Assembly: GCF_963853665.1 (NCBI RefSeq)
Contig: NZ_OY970459.1
Coordinates: forward strand, 186,001-250,000
DNA length: 64,000 nt
Direction of reading: 5' to 3'
Source of the DNA: Mycobacterium decipiens
GTDB lineage: Bacteria; Actinomycetota; Actinomycetes; Mycobacteriales; Mycobacteriaceae
Positions 19,807 to 29,487 of this stretch are shown piece by piece. Made by a program: the position numbers and the translations under genes. How positions within the stretch are numbered: the first letter of the stretch is position 1; each line of letters opens with the position of its first letter. A model generated the notes under the pieces. It worked only from the letters and a program-made list of their open reading frames with translations, was not told where the DNA came from and made no database searches.

Positions 19807-22800
19807 GGCGTGTCAGGGTCTTCCAACTCGTCGGATTGTTCCTCGGATTGTTCATCGGGCGCAACGACACCGACGGTGTAAGCCAACCACTTCGGTGCCA
19901 GCGCTGAGACCGCGGTGGCTCCCGCCGTGGCGCTGAAGACGCCCGTCCAGGCGACCGGTCCCAGCGGTGTGCAGCCGAAAAAGTGACTGATAACCGGGGT
20001 CTGGATGATGCCGACCAACACCCCCGCGCTGCCCAGTGCGGTCGCGATGACCAGCGGACTGTGCCGGCGCGCCAGCAGCGTTTGCGCCAGCTGTGTCGTC
20101 ACCAGCGCGGTCAAACCCATCGTGGCCGTGCGTCGTTCGGTTCCTGGAGTCCAGCGTCCGATGGTCCAGGCGGCCGTTGCGCCGGCAGCGGTGACGACAC
20201 CGCGGTTGACGATCTGACGCATCAGCGGCGCGTCCAATGAGGGCGTCGGCCCGGTCAGCACCGCACGCCGGTGTGCGCGCTGTGCCTGTTCGGACGCTTC
20301 GTCGGTTTCATACTCGGCCTCGTCGGGTTCGGCGAATTGCGAGGTGACGGCCACCGCTAGCGCGGGGAACATATCGGTGAGCAGGTTCACCAGCAGCAGT
20401 TGACGAGTCCCGACCGGCGCCCGTCCGGCCCCGAACGCCGTCCCGATGATGGTGAACAGCACTTCGCCCACATTGCCGCCGACCAGAATTGTCACCGCAT
20501 CACGAACACCGGCCCACATGCTGCGGCCCTCGACCAGCGCATCGATCAGCACACCCAGGTCGTCGTCGGTTAGGACGATGTCGGCGGCCCCGCGGGCGGC
20601 CGACGAACCGCGACCGCTCACCCCGATACCCACGTCGGCCATCCGGATAGCGGCGGCGTCGTTGGCGCCGTCGCCGACCATCGCGGTCACTCGCCCGCAG
20701 CGCTGCAACGCCGCCACAATCTGGACCTTCTGTTCCGGGCTTACCCGGGCAAAGACCTGCACATCGGCGGCGAGTTTGGCATGCGCCTCCTCGTCCAGCA
20801 GGGCAAGTTCGGCACCAGTCACGACCCGCGCATCCGCCGGCAGGCCCAGCTGGCGGGCGATCGCCCGTGCGGTGACCGGGTGATCGCCGGTGATTAGCAC
20901 CACATTGCGCTCGGCGTCCACCAGGGCTTCGATCAACGGACGCGAGGATGGCCGGGCCGTGTCCGCAAGTCCGACATAGCCGATCAGCTCGAGGTCATGT
21001 GCGGCGGCCTCGACGGCATCGGCGTCGGTCTCGTCATCATCGGTGGTCCCGTTCTCCCAGGTGCGTTGCGCGACCGCCAGAACGCGTAGGCCCTGCTCGG
21101 CGAGGTTGTGTACCAAAGATTCGGCATGCTGCTGCTCGGTGTCCGGATCGGCGAACCGGCAGCGCGGCAGGATCGTCTCCGGAGCGCCCTTGAGCATCAA
21201 CATCGGTGTTCCGTCGGCGCCCACCCGGCCTATCCCGGCGGCGTAGCCGCGACTGGACTCAAACGGTACCTCGGCCAGCACCGTCCACTCCGAATCACTT
21301 TGGCTACTAAGCGAACTGGCCAGCGAACTAGCCGCCGTGAGGATCGCCTCATCGGTGGCGTGCGCGTGCCCTTCCCCATTGTGGGGTTGCGTGGACGCGC
21401 GTGCCGCGGCCCGTAGCACATCGGCGGAGCGAGCATCGGTGATCTCGGGTAGTGGATCTGAGTCGGGTGCGGTGGTGCGCGGTACCGCGCACACGACGCG
21501 CAGGCGGTTCTCGGTGAGCGTGCCGGTCTTGTCGAAACATATTGTGTCGACCCGGCCCAACGCCTCGATTGTGCGGGGCGAGCGCACCAGCGCGCCGTGT
21601 GCCGTCAGGCGCTGCGCGGCGGCAAGCTGGGAGAGGGTGGCCACCAACGGCAGGCCCTCCGGGACCGCGGCCACCGCGATGGCGACGCCGTCGGCGACCG
21701 CTTGCCGCAGTGACGCACGGCGCAGCAACGCCAGCGCGGTCACCGCGGCGCCGCCGGCCAGGGTCAGTGGCAGGACCTTACTGGTCAGCTCGCGCAGCCG
21801 GGCCTGGACTCCCGCCGCCGTTTCGACGTCGGCGACCGCCGAGATCGCGCGATATGCGGCGGTGCCGACCCCGGTGGCCACCACGATCGCGCGGGCGTGT
21901 CCGGCGACTATCGTGCTGCCCTCGAAGAGCATGCTGGCCCGGTCGGGGTCGTTGACGGCGACCGGCTCCACCTGCTTGTCCACCGGTAGCGACTCACCGG
22001 TTAGGAAGGACTCGTCGACCTCGAGGTCCTCGGCGACCAGCAGGCGCGCATCCGCCGGGACCACCTCCGGCGCGGCCAGGTCGATGACATCGCCGACCCG
22101 CAGTGACTTCGCCGACACCGTGGCCGTTCGGGTGGCGTGCCGGGCCGCCTCCAGTCGACGTCGGGTCGTCGCGACCGCCGGGACCACCACGCGGCGCACC
22201 AACTGGTCCTGCTCGGCGAACAGCTCGGCAGCGGCCGCCTCGGCTCGCAATCGTTGTACCCCACCGGTTATCGCGTTGACGGTCATCACGCCCGCTACTA
22301 GTAGCGCGTCAATATTGCTGCCGACGATCGCCGACGCCGCGGCGCCGACCGCCAGGATCGGCGTCAGCGGATCGGCGAGTTCATGCCGGGTGGCCACCGC
22401 CAGCTGCCCCAGGGTCTGGGCCGGTCCGCGCAGCGGCGCCACCACTGGTTCGTAGGACAAGTCGTCCAGAAAGCGCCGCCAGGCGGGGATTCCGGGCTCA
22501 ACGGCCAAGGGCAGCGAGCCGCCGGTCAGCCGCGAGTAGACGATCTCGGGGTCCAGCGCGTGCCAGGCGGTCAGCGGTTGCGGGGTGGGGTCGGGCATCC
22601 GTAGCACCCGGGCGGCCGACCACGTTCCGGATAGCAAAGCCGTTGCGGCAGCGGCATTGACCGGGCTGAGCCAGCGACGGAAGCTAGCTGGGTTGTTGGA
22701 TCTGTCTTGCTCACCGGTGACCAGCAGTAGCCCGGCCAGTGTGGTGCCCCCCTGAGCGAGGTGCACCGCGGACTGACTGGCCGCCCGGGCCACCGGGAGA

Positions 22801-24713
22801 GCGGACAGGATCCGCACCGCCGCGGCGAGGTCGGTGCCGGTAATTATGTCGGCAGTCCATGGTGTTGCCGCGCGGGGATCGTCGAGAGCCACACCGACGT
22901 CGGCGATGGCCAGCGCGGCCAACGTGTCGGTGGAGGCGAAGTCCCGGTGCAATGCGGTGATCAGCAACACCGGTCCGCGGTCCGTTCGCAAGTCACGCAC
23001 CAACCCCAGCAACGGCGTACCAGGCGGGTGTGTCGAACCGACGCTGGCCGACAGATCTTCGGTACCGGATACGTGGCGCAAAACCACCCGGGCTCCGGTT
23101 CGGTGCGCGGTCTGCAGCAGCGGGATGGCGTAGGGGTCGACTTCCCATCCCACATCGACGCTGCCCACGCGGTGGCCATCGACTATCAGGTCGGCGTGTT
23201 CGAGGCCCTGAGCCGGTGTTGCCGACGGCCCCTGTGCCGGAACCCATCTCAAGCGTGCACCGGTTGCCGGCAGTTCATCGGGGTCGGGTTCGGGCGCCTG
23301 CTCGCCGTGCAGCAAGGCGTCGGCAACCTCGTAGACGCGGTCGTCGTCCCAGCCGGGTTCGTCTCCCTGTGCATGCAGGACAGCGCGGTTGTCACCGCGC
23401 AGCGCAGCGCCGTCGATCACGACCACCCGCACCCGATCCAGGCGGCGCAGCGCGCCGGGGTCTAGGACAAGTTGCCCGGTGTCGGCGAGCCCGCGACCCA
23501 GTACCGCCGCGAACGCCTGCCGGCCCATGTGCGCAGCTCTTGGGACCCCGGCCAGGATCGCGCCGGCCGCGTCTTCGGTGCCACCGCCGGCCACCAACGC
23601 GCTCGCCGCGGCGATCAACGAACCGTTTGCGGCCTGGTTGACGTATTCCTCCACCGGTCCGGCCATTGACCCTTTGGCGGTGTCGATTGCGGCGTCGATG
23701 GATCCGCCAACCACGACGTGCGAAGCCTCGCCGGCCGCCGCGGCTGCCCAACTGTGGCGCGGCTGCTGCGATTTGGCCCCGGCGGACGAGATGATGGGGA
23801 CCACCGGAGCTTGCGGGCGCTTAGGGGAGGCCAGCGCGGGCTCGCGGTGTTGCCACACGCGACGGTGCGCCGTCGCCTCGGAGATTTGCAGGCCACGTTG
23901 TACCAGATCCAGCAGCGGTGTGCCGACAGCTTGGGTTAGCCCGTTCGCGGCCGCCGTCGTCGCGGCGAGCGCGATATCGGTGCCCACTCGACCCAGTCGC
24001 GACTCCAGCAGTGACACCATGCGCGGTTGATGATTTATCAACGCGGCCAGGGCTCGGGTGGTTTGCGGTGCAGCAGGCAGTCGGGCGACCCAGCCGGTAA
24101 CCGCGGCACTGATCGCCACCAGGTCCATTGCCGCAGCTGTCAGCGGCACCAGGATCGCCAAGGGATTGCCCGGGTCGGCGAATGGAGCCGAGGTGGGTGA
24201 CGACACCGACCCGGCTAGGAATATGTCGGCGGCCACCGCGGAAACCACATCACACACCTCGTCCAAGACAATGTCGCTGTCCGCACCGTCGTCGAGTTCG
24301 ACCACCAGCCGACCCAACGAGCCCTCGACGTGAGCCTCGCCGACGCCGGGAATCCTGCGGACCGGTTCCTCGACCACCGCCGCGTGCTCGTGCCAGCGAG
24401 GGAATGGAAGGAGCGGATCCAGGTCGAAATGCACTCGCCGCTTGCTGTGCCAACGCACCGGCGGCGTGATTCCGTCCGGCGAGCCGTTGTCGGAACCGCC
24501 TAACCCGATTGCCCGACCGGTCGTTTGCGCCACCGACTGCACCACCGGGCCGGTCAGGTCCAGCACCGGGCTGGCCAGCGTTTGCACCGCGTCCGCCGCG
24601 CTCCCCCGCAAGCGGGAGGCACCCCCAACCGCAGTTTGTGCGCCGACGCGCACCACCTGTGCAACTCCGTCGGTCACGCCACCGAGGACGCTGGCTATAC
24701 CGGGAATCTTCAC
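19803..24713 (-). CDS. ctpI: Giant P-type cation ATPase CtpI
   Basis: A protein of about 1636 residues, twice the normal P-type ATPase length, matching Rv0107c. The first roughly 750 residues are a mycobacterial-type extension with repeated hydrophobic stretches and two degenerate HMA-like segments. The rest is a P2-like ATPase core: AAVPEGLPLVATL in the membrane, [13 protein letters not shown] as phosphorylation site, and MVGDGANDAAAIRMAD in the hinge. The ion is not known. GTG 24713 (VKIPGIASV) was taken as start because the conserved family begins there. A dispersed palindromic repeat is embedded in frame close to the N-terminus (24601-24626). Confidence 0.93.
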   Translation of the reverse strand: MKIPGIASVLGGVTDGVAQVVRVGAQTAVGGASRLRGSAADAVQTLASPVLDLTGPVVQSVAQTTGRAIGLGGSDNGSPDGITPPVRWHSKRRVHFDLDPLLPFPRWHEHAAVVEEPVRRIPGVGEAHVEGSLGRLVVELDDGADSDIVLDEVCDVVSAVAADIFLAGSVSSPTSAPFADPGNPLAILVPLTAAAMDLVAISAAVTGWVARLPAAPQTTRALAALINHQPRMVSLLESRLGRVGTDIALAATTAAANGLTQAVGTPLLDLVQRGLQISEATAHRRVWQHREPALASPKRPQAPVVPIISSAGAKSQQPRHSWAAAAAGEASHVVVGGSIDAAIDTAKGSMAGPVEEYVNQAANGSLIAAASALVAGGGTEDAAGAILAGVPRAAHMGRQAFAAVLGRGLADTGQLVLDPGALRRLDRVRVVVIDGAALRGDNRAVLHAQGDEPGWDDDRVYEVADALLHGEQAPEPDPDELPATGARLRWVPAQGPSATPAQGLEHADLIVDGHRVGSVDVGWEVDPYAIPLLQTAHRTGARVVLRHVSGTEDLSASVGSTHPPGTPLLGLVRDLRTDRGPVLLITALHRDFASTDTLAALAIADVGVALDDPRAATPWTADIITGTDLAAAVRILSALPVARAASQSAVHLAQGGTTLAGLLLVTGEQDRSNNPASFRRWLSPVNAAAATALLSGTWSAARVLRMPDPTPQPLTAWHALDPEIVYSRLTGGSLPLAVEPGIPAWRRFLDDLSYEPVVAPLRGPAQTLGQLAVATRHELADPLTPILAVGAAASAIVGSNIDALLVAGVMTVNAITGGVQRLRAEAAAAELFAEQDQLVRRVVVPAVATTRRRLEAARHATRTATVSAKSLRVGDVIDLAAPEVVPADARLLVAEDLEVDESFLTGESLPVDKQVEPVAVNDPDRASMLFEGSTIVAGHARAIVVATGVGTAAYRAISAVADVETAAGVQARLRELTSKVLPLTLAGGAAVTALALLRRASLRQAVADGVAIAVAAVPEGLPLVATLSQLAAAQRLTAHGALVRSPRTIEALGRVDTICFDKTGTLTENRLRVVCAVPRTTAPDSDPLPEITDARSADVLRAAARASTQPHNGEGHAHATDEAILTAASSLASSLSSQSDSEWTVLAEVPFESSRGYAAGIGRVGADGTPMLMLKGAPETILPRCRFADPDTEQQHAESLVHNLAEQGLRVLAVAQRTWENGTTDDDETDADAVEAAAHDLELIGYVGLADTARPSSRPLIEALVDAERNVVLITGDHPVTARAIARQLGLPADARVVTGAELALLDEEAHAKLAADVQVFARVSPEQKVQIVAALQRCGRVTAMVGDGANDAAAIRMADVGIGVSGRGSSAARGAADIVLTDDDLGVLIDALVEGRSMWAGVRDAVTILVGGNVGEVLFTIIGTAFGAGRAPVGTRQLLLVNLLTDMFPALAVAVTSQFAEPDEAEYETDEASEQAQRAHRRAVLTGPTPSLDAPLMRQIVNRGVVTAAGATAAWTIGRWTPGTERRTATMGLTALVTTQLAQTLLARRHSPLVIATALGSAGVLVGIIQTPVISHFFGCTPLGPVAWTGVFSATAGATAVSALAPKWLAYTVGVVAPDEQSEEQSDELEDPDTP
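24601..24626 (-). repeat. Dispersed GC-rich palindromic repeat inside ctpI
   Basis: On the minus strand this reads GGGGGTGCCTCCC followed by GCTTGCGGGGGAG, a short stem-like repeat. A related copy with the core GGGGGTACCTCCC is at 55267-55301 between treS and mak. Here it lies inside the ctpI coding sequence and adds codons in frame (around GGASRLRG). Confidence 0.6.
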
Positions 24714-24948
24714 CACGTCACCCTTCAATTTCCGATACCGCGCCTAATCCTGCTGGCGTATCACCGACATGTCTACCGACATCGGCGTACCTAGACCGGG
24801 TGCTGTCGCTGGTGTGCACCTTGGCAACGCGCTTCGGCCCGCGCTCAAACGGTCCGCGAGCGATGAATTCAGACGTCGGATCGCATCTAACTTAATGCGG
24901 ACATCAAGTTGCGCACACGTTCTCGATCACCCAGAGGCGGAAATCCCA

Positions 24949-25686
24949 ATGAAGACACCCCCAATCGTGTCGGCCCAGGAGTGGGCAATCGCACATCAGC
25001 AACTATTGGTGAAGGAGAAGGAACTGACCCGGGCCCGTGACGCGCTGGCGGCCATGCGGCGGCGGATGCCGTGGCTTGCCGTGGACAAGGAGTACGAGTT
25101 CGGCGGGCCCGAGGGCAACGTGAACCTACCGGGTCTGTTCGGTGGCCGGCGTCAGCTGATTGTCTACCGGGCCTTCTTCGAGCCCGGTGTGCATGGCTGG
25201 CCCGACCATGCCTGCCGGGGCTGTTCCATGGTCGCCGACCACGTCGGCCACCTTGCTCATCTGCACGCGCGCGACACCACGCTGGTGTTCGCCTCCCGCG
25301 CGCCGCAGGCCGACATCGAGCGCCTCAAGAAGCGGATGGGCTGGCAGATTCCGTGGTACACGATCATCGACAGCTTCGACGCCGACTTCGGCGTGGATGA
25401 ATGGCACGGCACCAACGTGTTCATCCGCGTGGGTGACCGCGTGTTTCGCAGCTACTTCGTGAACAACCGCGGCGACGAGGCGCTGGGAACCACCTGGAGC
25501 TTCCTGGACATCACGGCGCTGGGGCGTCAAGAGGACTGGGAGGACTCGCCGGAAGGCTACCCGCAGACCCGGCCCTACGAGTGGTGGAACTGGCACGACG
25601 AATACGGTCTGCGCGAACCGTCCCGCTGGTTCGGTGAGCCCGACCCAAACGATCCCAATGACCCACGCCCGCCGGGTAGCAACTAG
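24949..25686 (+). CDS. DUF899 thioredoxin-like protein
   Basis: A 245-residue protein of the DUF899 family, whose members have a thioredoxin-like fold. Characteristic parts are the N-terminal helix with LLVKEKELTRARDALAAMRR, the segment PGVHGWPDHACRGCSM with a Cys-x2-Cys pair (ACRGC), and ASRAPQADIERLKKRMGW. The ending WWNWHDEYG is also usual for the family. The reaction is unknown; a redox or thiol role is suggested only by the fold. ATG 24949 follows an AGAGGCGGA site; earlier starts have none. It stands alone, divergent from ctpI. Confidence 0.88.
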   Translation: MKTPPIVSAQEWAIAHQQLLVKEKELTRARDALAAMRRRMPWLAVDKEYEFGGPEGNVNLPGLFGGRRQLIVYRAFFEPGVHGWPDHACRGCSMVADHVGHLAHLHARDTTLVFASRAPQADIERLKKRMGWQIPWYTIIDSFDADFGVDEWHGTNVFIRVGDRVFRSYFVNNRGDEALGTTWSFLDITALGRQEDWEDSPEGYPQTRPYEWWNWHDEYGLREPSRWFGEPDPNDPNDPRPPGSN

Positions 25687-25791
25687 CCGCTCACGAATCG
25701 AAGATATCGATCCGGTGGTGTCCATGAATCAGCCGGCGACCGGCTAGGCGTCGCAGTATTGGGCCGACAGTGGCGACCTTTCGAAATTGGC

Positions 25792-26136
25792 TTACAAAAT
25801 TCGGTGATTGGCCCTGCCGACGTGGTACCCGGTCGGGAAGGACTTCTCGATGACCTGCAGCTGGTGGTTCACTCTCGACTCCAGCTCAAGGACCACGCAG
25901 CTGTCGCTGACGGTCTTCGACTCGAGAACTATGTAACGTTGACCGCCACCGTTGACATCGGTGATCGGGTCACCTGAGTGCAATGTTTCGACGGGCACCA
26001 ATTCGGGGGTTCCGTTTGACTCCACCCGAAATACAGTAAGGCAATTCGGCCCACCAGGGAACACTCGCCGCGGGTGTTCCGTCTTGACGCTGCGGTGCCC
26101 GACGATTGGCCGCGCTAGGCAGCCGGCCTCGGACAC
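25792..26136 (-). CDS. Hypothetical protein (114 aa)
   Basis: A 114-codon frame in the 584-bp gap between the DUF899 gene and PE_PGRS1. The internal part (for example [20 protein letters not shown]) has a balanced, protein-like composition, unlike the Arg/Pro-rich shadows usual for high-GC DNA. The start is a GTG without a clear ribosome-binding site, and no family is recognised. M. tuberculosis has an unrelated-looking small gene (Rv0108c) at about this place. It may be a decayed gene. Confidence 0.4.
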   Translation of the reverse strand: MSEAGCLARPIVGHRSVKTEHPRRVFPGGPNCLTVFRVESNGTPELVPVETLHSGDPITDVNGGGQRYIVLESKTVSDSCVVLELESRVNHQLQVIEKSFPTGYHVGRANHRIL

Positions 26137-26270
26137 GGCATTTCGCTCGTCGGCGGATCCGAAAATTTGGTCGGAGCCGTGTTGCTGTCGCGGCGTTACG
26201 CTCTATTCAGCCCAGTGCCAATGGCGACCGAATGAGCCAACCGGTTGCCTGGACGCGGCGGAGGTGGCTG

Positions 26271-27761
26271 ATGTCATTCGTGATCGCGGCGCCGGACATG
26301 GTGGCCGCGGCGGCGACGGATCTGGCGAGCATCCGTGCGGCGCTCAGCGCGGCCAACACGGCAGCGGCGGCCCCGACCACGGCCGTCTTGGCCGCGGGTG
26401 CCGATGAGGTATCGGCGGTGATCGCGGCACTATTCGATGTGCACGCCCAGGCGTATCAGGCGCTGAGTGTCCAGGCGCTGGCGTTTCACGACCAATTTGT
26501 GCGGGCGCTGAACGCGGGTGCGGGCTCCTATGCGGGCGCGGAGGCAGCCAACGCGTCGCCGCTTACGGCGGTGTGGCTGGCGCAGCAGGACATCCTCAAC
26601 GCGGTCAACGCTCCCACCCAGGCACTGCTGGGTCGGCCACTCATCGGTGACGGCGCCAACGGGGCACCGAACACGGGGCAGGACGGCGGGCCGGGCGGGT
26701 TGCTGTATGGCAACGGCGGTAACGGCGGATCCGGTGGGGTGGACCAGGCCGGTGGTAACGGCGGGGCGGCCGGCCTGATCGGGAACGGCGGGGCCGGAGG
26801 TGTTGGCGGGCCGGGCGCGGTGGGTGGTGCGGGCGGGACGGGCGGCGCCGGCGGGCTGCTGTGCGGCAACGGCGGGCCGGGTGGGGCCGGTGGCATTGGT
26901 ACCACCGCCGACGGCGGGACCGGCGGTGCTGGGGGCAATGCCATCGGCCTGTTCGGCAACGGGGGTGCGGGAGGGACCGGGGGGATCGGCGGGCAGGGCG
27001 GCATCGGCAACGGCGGCAACGCTGGTAACGGCGGCAGTGCCGGGGTGTTCGGCGAGGGTGGGGACGGGGGTGCCGGGGGTATCGGCAGCGCGCACGGCGG
27101 GCTGGGCGGTCTCGGTGGCAACGGCAGGTTCATCGGTAGCGGCGGGGCCGGCGGGGCCGGCGGCCACGGCGCTAGCGGAGACGGCGGAAATGCCGGCAAC
27201 GGCGGCGTGGCCGGTGTGTTCGGCGCCGGCGGTGCCGGCGGCACCGGCGGACTCGGCAATGCCAACGCCGGGCAGGCGGGTAGTGGCGGCAACGCCGGGT
27301 TCTTCGGAAACGGCGGTGCCGGCGGCAATGGACAGCTCGGCAGCGGCGCGATCTCCTCACCGGGCGGTATCGGCGGTAGCGGTGGCTTCATCGTCGGCAA
27401 CGGCGGCCCCGGTGGGATGGGCGGGCCGGGTTCGGCGCCCGGCAATGGCGGGAGGGGCGGCGACGCTATCGGGCTGTTCGGCCAGGGTGGCAACGGCGGT
27501 GCCGGAGGTGCCGCGCTCGGGGCTCCTGTCGCCGGTGGTATCGGAGGCGACGGCGGTACCGGCGGACTGATCGGCGATGGCGGCACCGGTGGCGGTGCGG
27601 GCGCGAGTGACGCCGTCGCGACGGCCGGCGGCGCCGGCGGCAACGCCCGGTTGATCGGCAACGGCGGCGACGGCGGCCCGGGCATGTTCGGCGGACTTGG
27701 TGGCGCCGGTGGCAGGGGCGGCACGGTGTTCGGCTTCGCCGGAACCCCCGGGCCGAGCTAG
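26271..27761 (+). CDS. PE_PGRS family protein, PE_PGRS1 (Rv0109) counterpart
   Basis: A 496-residue PE_PGRS protein, the same length as PE_PGRS1 of M. tuberculosis and in the same place after ctpI. Residues 1 to about 95 are the PE domain ([18 protein letters not shown]), two helices that target the protein for ESX-5-type export. The remainder is GGAGG/GNGG repeats, expected to form glycine-rich sandwich structures at the cell surface. ATG 26271 was chosen because the PE domain begins there and GGAGG lies 6-7 nt upstream. Function is unknown; PE_PGRS proteins are often surface-exposed and variable. Confidence 0.92.
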   Translation: MSFVIAAPDMVAAAATDLASIRAALSAANTAAAAPTTAVLAAGADEVSAVIAALFDVHAQAYQALSVQALAFHDQFVRALNAGAGSYAGAEAANASPLTAVWLAQQDILNAVNAPTQALLGRPLIGDGANGAPNTGQDGGPGGLLYGNGGNGGSGGVDQAGGNGGAAGLIGNGGAGGVGGPGAVGGAGGTGGAGGLLCGNGGPGGAGGIGTTADGGTGGAGGNAIGLFGNGGAGGTGGIGGQGGIGNGGNAGNGGSAGVFGEGGDGGAGGIGSAHGGLGGLGGNGRFIGSGGAGGAGGHGASGDGGNAGNGGVAGVFGAGGAGGTGGLGNANAGQAGSGGNAGFFGNGGAGGNGQLGSGAISSPGGIGGSGGFIVGNGGPGGMGGPGSAPGNGGRGGDAIGLFGQGGNGGAGGAALGAPVAGGIGGDGGTGGLIGDGGTGGGAGASDAVATAGGAGGNARLIGNGGDGGPGMFGGLGGAGGRGGTVFGFAGTPGPS

Positions 27762-27784
27762 CGGCAAACCCGAATACCCGCCGG

Positions 27785-28438
27785 TCACACCGCTTCCTGA
27801 GCGAGGATCGCATCAAGCCTCGACAAATCGCGGACGACGCCGTCCCGAGGTTCCCCGGAGCGGTCCACCAGGTATGCGCGCATGCCGGTTCGTCGCGCGC
27901 CCTCGACCCACGTGGCGATGTTGTCGAAGAACAGGCACGATGTCGTCGCGACGCCGAGGGCCTGTGCGATCGCTCGATATGCCTGTGGGTCGGGCTTGGC
28001 GGCCCCGATCATCTGCGAACTCAGCGCGACGTCGACGAGGTCGTCCAGCGCGGCGCTCGCAAGCATGCGGCGGGGGCTCACCAACATGCTGTTGTTTGTC
28101 AGGACGCCGACCTTCAGGCCGCGGCGCCGCGCTTCTTCAAGCGCTGGCCGTGCATCTGGGTACCCTTGTGCGAACGACGCGTAATCCAGCCGCAGTAGCT
28201 CGTCATGTGCCTGGCGGCCGAGTTCAAGGTCGCGCGCGACGTTCGACAAAAACGCGCGAATTTGCTCGCTTTCGTCGAGCGCGTCGTCGAGGGCCCGCCC
28301 GTTGAGCCAAGCTTGCCAGCGGTCGCCTAGCTCTTCCAACGGCAGGTGCGTGATGCGCAGGAGCACCTCCCGCGCACCGGCCCAATCGAACCTGGTGAGC
28401 ACGCCATCGCGGTCAAAAACAATCGCGTGGGTGCTCAC
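27785..28438 (-). CDS. HAD-superfamily hydrolase (Rv3376-like)
   Basis: A 217-residue haloacid dehalogenase-type hydrolase. Motif I is [11 protein letters not shown] near the N-terminus with the nucleophile and acid Asp, motif II is VGVLTNNSM, and motif III is [15 protein letters not shown] followed by [14 protein letters not shown]. Size fits Rv3376, which in M. tuberculosis lies beside the tuberculosinyl genes, and here it again lies near them. HAD enzymes usually remove phosphate; the substrate might be a prenyl phosphate or nucleotide, but this is speculation. Its GTG start overlaps the nucleoside hydrolase stop by 4 bp. Confidence 0.88.
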   Translation of the reverse strand: MSTHAIVFDRDGVLTRFDWAGAREVLLRITHLPLEELGDRWQAWLNGRALDDALDESEQIRAFLSNVARDLELGRQAHDELLRLDYASFAQGYPDARPALEEARRRGLKVGVLTNNSMLVSPRRMLASAALDDLVDVALSSQMIGAAKPDPQAYRAIAQALGVATTSCLFFDNIATWVEGARRTGMRAYLVDRSGEPRDGVVRDLSRLDAILAQEAV

Positions 28439-29487
28439 GGTGACCCCCGTTGACCGCCAACGATTGTGCTCACGAACATGGCGGCGATGCGATCCGTCGC
28501 GACCTTCATCACGACATCGGCGTTGTCCGTCGCGCGGGCTGTGATGGCACGCAGATGGGCCGCGAGATCGAACTCCGCGTCAGTCGTGGCTCGCGCTACC
28601 GCAGCCTCGAGGCGGTCCAGCTTCTCGAGCATGGGAATCTTTTCGCTGGCCGTCAGCCCGATGATGGACTGACCGCGGGTGAGCGGATCGCCGTCGGTTA
28701 CCACCTTCACATAGGCCGGGCGGACGTCGAGTCCAGTCGATGGGACCGCGGCGTAGACCGCTGCGACGACGTCCGGTAGGCCGAGTTGCCCCCCCGCCAA
28801 CGTCGACACGATGGCGGCATAGCGCGATAGTGGGCCGGCCAGGAAACGCGCCGCGGGCGAATTGGCGGCGCACAGCACACGGACGTCTTCGTCGGAGAGG
28901 CTGAACTCTGCGTGAGCGTCGCGCAGGACTAGCGTTATCGGGAGCGCCCGGGACAAGACGTCGGCTGCGCTTTCCGGATCCTGCCAGAAGTTCGTCTCGG
29001 CAACGGGCGTGATGGAACCGCCCACCTTTGCGCCGCCGAGCGCGACGATTCGGGAAAACCCATGCAGCACACCTGGATCCGCGGTAGAGACACCGGCGAG
29101 GTTGGTGAGCGGACCCAGCGTCAACAAGGTGGTGTCGGGATGTGACCGGAGCACGTCCCGATAAAGTCGGGCGACGTCGCGATCGCCCGCGATGGGCGCG
29201 CTTCGCGGTGCGGACCCCCACAGCCCGTCGTTGCCGTGCATTAGCGCACCGAGACGACTTCGTGGCCGTGCGCGGGGCGCGGCGGCACCGACCGCGACCG
29301 GAATGTCGCTGCGCCCTACCGAGTCGAGGAGGGCGAAGACATTTGCAGCAGCGTTGTCGACCGATGAGTTGCCGAATACGGTGCTGACACCTACCACGTC
29401 GAGGGATGGCTCGGCGCTAACTAGCAACCAGGCGAGGGCCGCCGCGTCGTCCACGCCCATGTCGGTGTCGACCAAGACTTGTGTAAT
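28435..29487 (-). CDS. Inosine-uridine preferring nucleoside hydrolase
   Basis: A nucleoside N-ribohydrolase of about 350 residues. The calcium-binding signature [13 protein letters not shown] stands at the N-terminus, [11 protein letters not shown] and VPVAET-like segment ([16 protein letters not shown]) line the active site, and LVLRDAH follows. Such enzymes cleave nucleosides to base and ribose. The canonical TTG is at 29475, but an ATT at 29487 stands about 9 nt after a perfect GGAGG and gives the usual lead-in (ITQVLVDTD); I therefore extend to 29487. It is coupled to the HAD gene. M. tuberculosis carries iunH (Rv3393) in the same broader region as its tuberculosinyl genes. Confidence 0.88.
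   Translation of the reverse strand: MTQVLVDTDMGVDDAAALAWLLVSAEPSLDVVGVSTVFGNSSVDNAAANVFALLDSVGRSDIPVAVGAAAPRARPRSRLGALMHGNDGLWGSAPRSAPIAGDRDVARLYRDVLRSHPDTTLLTLGPLTNLAGVSTADPGVLHGFSRIVALGGAKVGGSITPVAETNFWQDPESAADVLSRALPITLVLRDAHAEFSLSDEDVRVLCAANSPAARFLAGPLSRYAAIVSTLAGGQLGLPDVVAAVYAAVPSTGLDVRPAYVKVVTDGDPLTRGQSIIGLTASEKIPMLEKLDRLEAAVARATTDAEFDLAAHLRAITARATDNADVVMKVATDRIAAMFVSTIVGGQRGSP

Noticed and set aside
26528..27724. Long proline-rich minus-strand open frame opposite PE_PGRS1
   Set aside because: It is the mirror of the GGX repeats; low-complexity Pro/Ala coding without a start site or known family.
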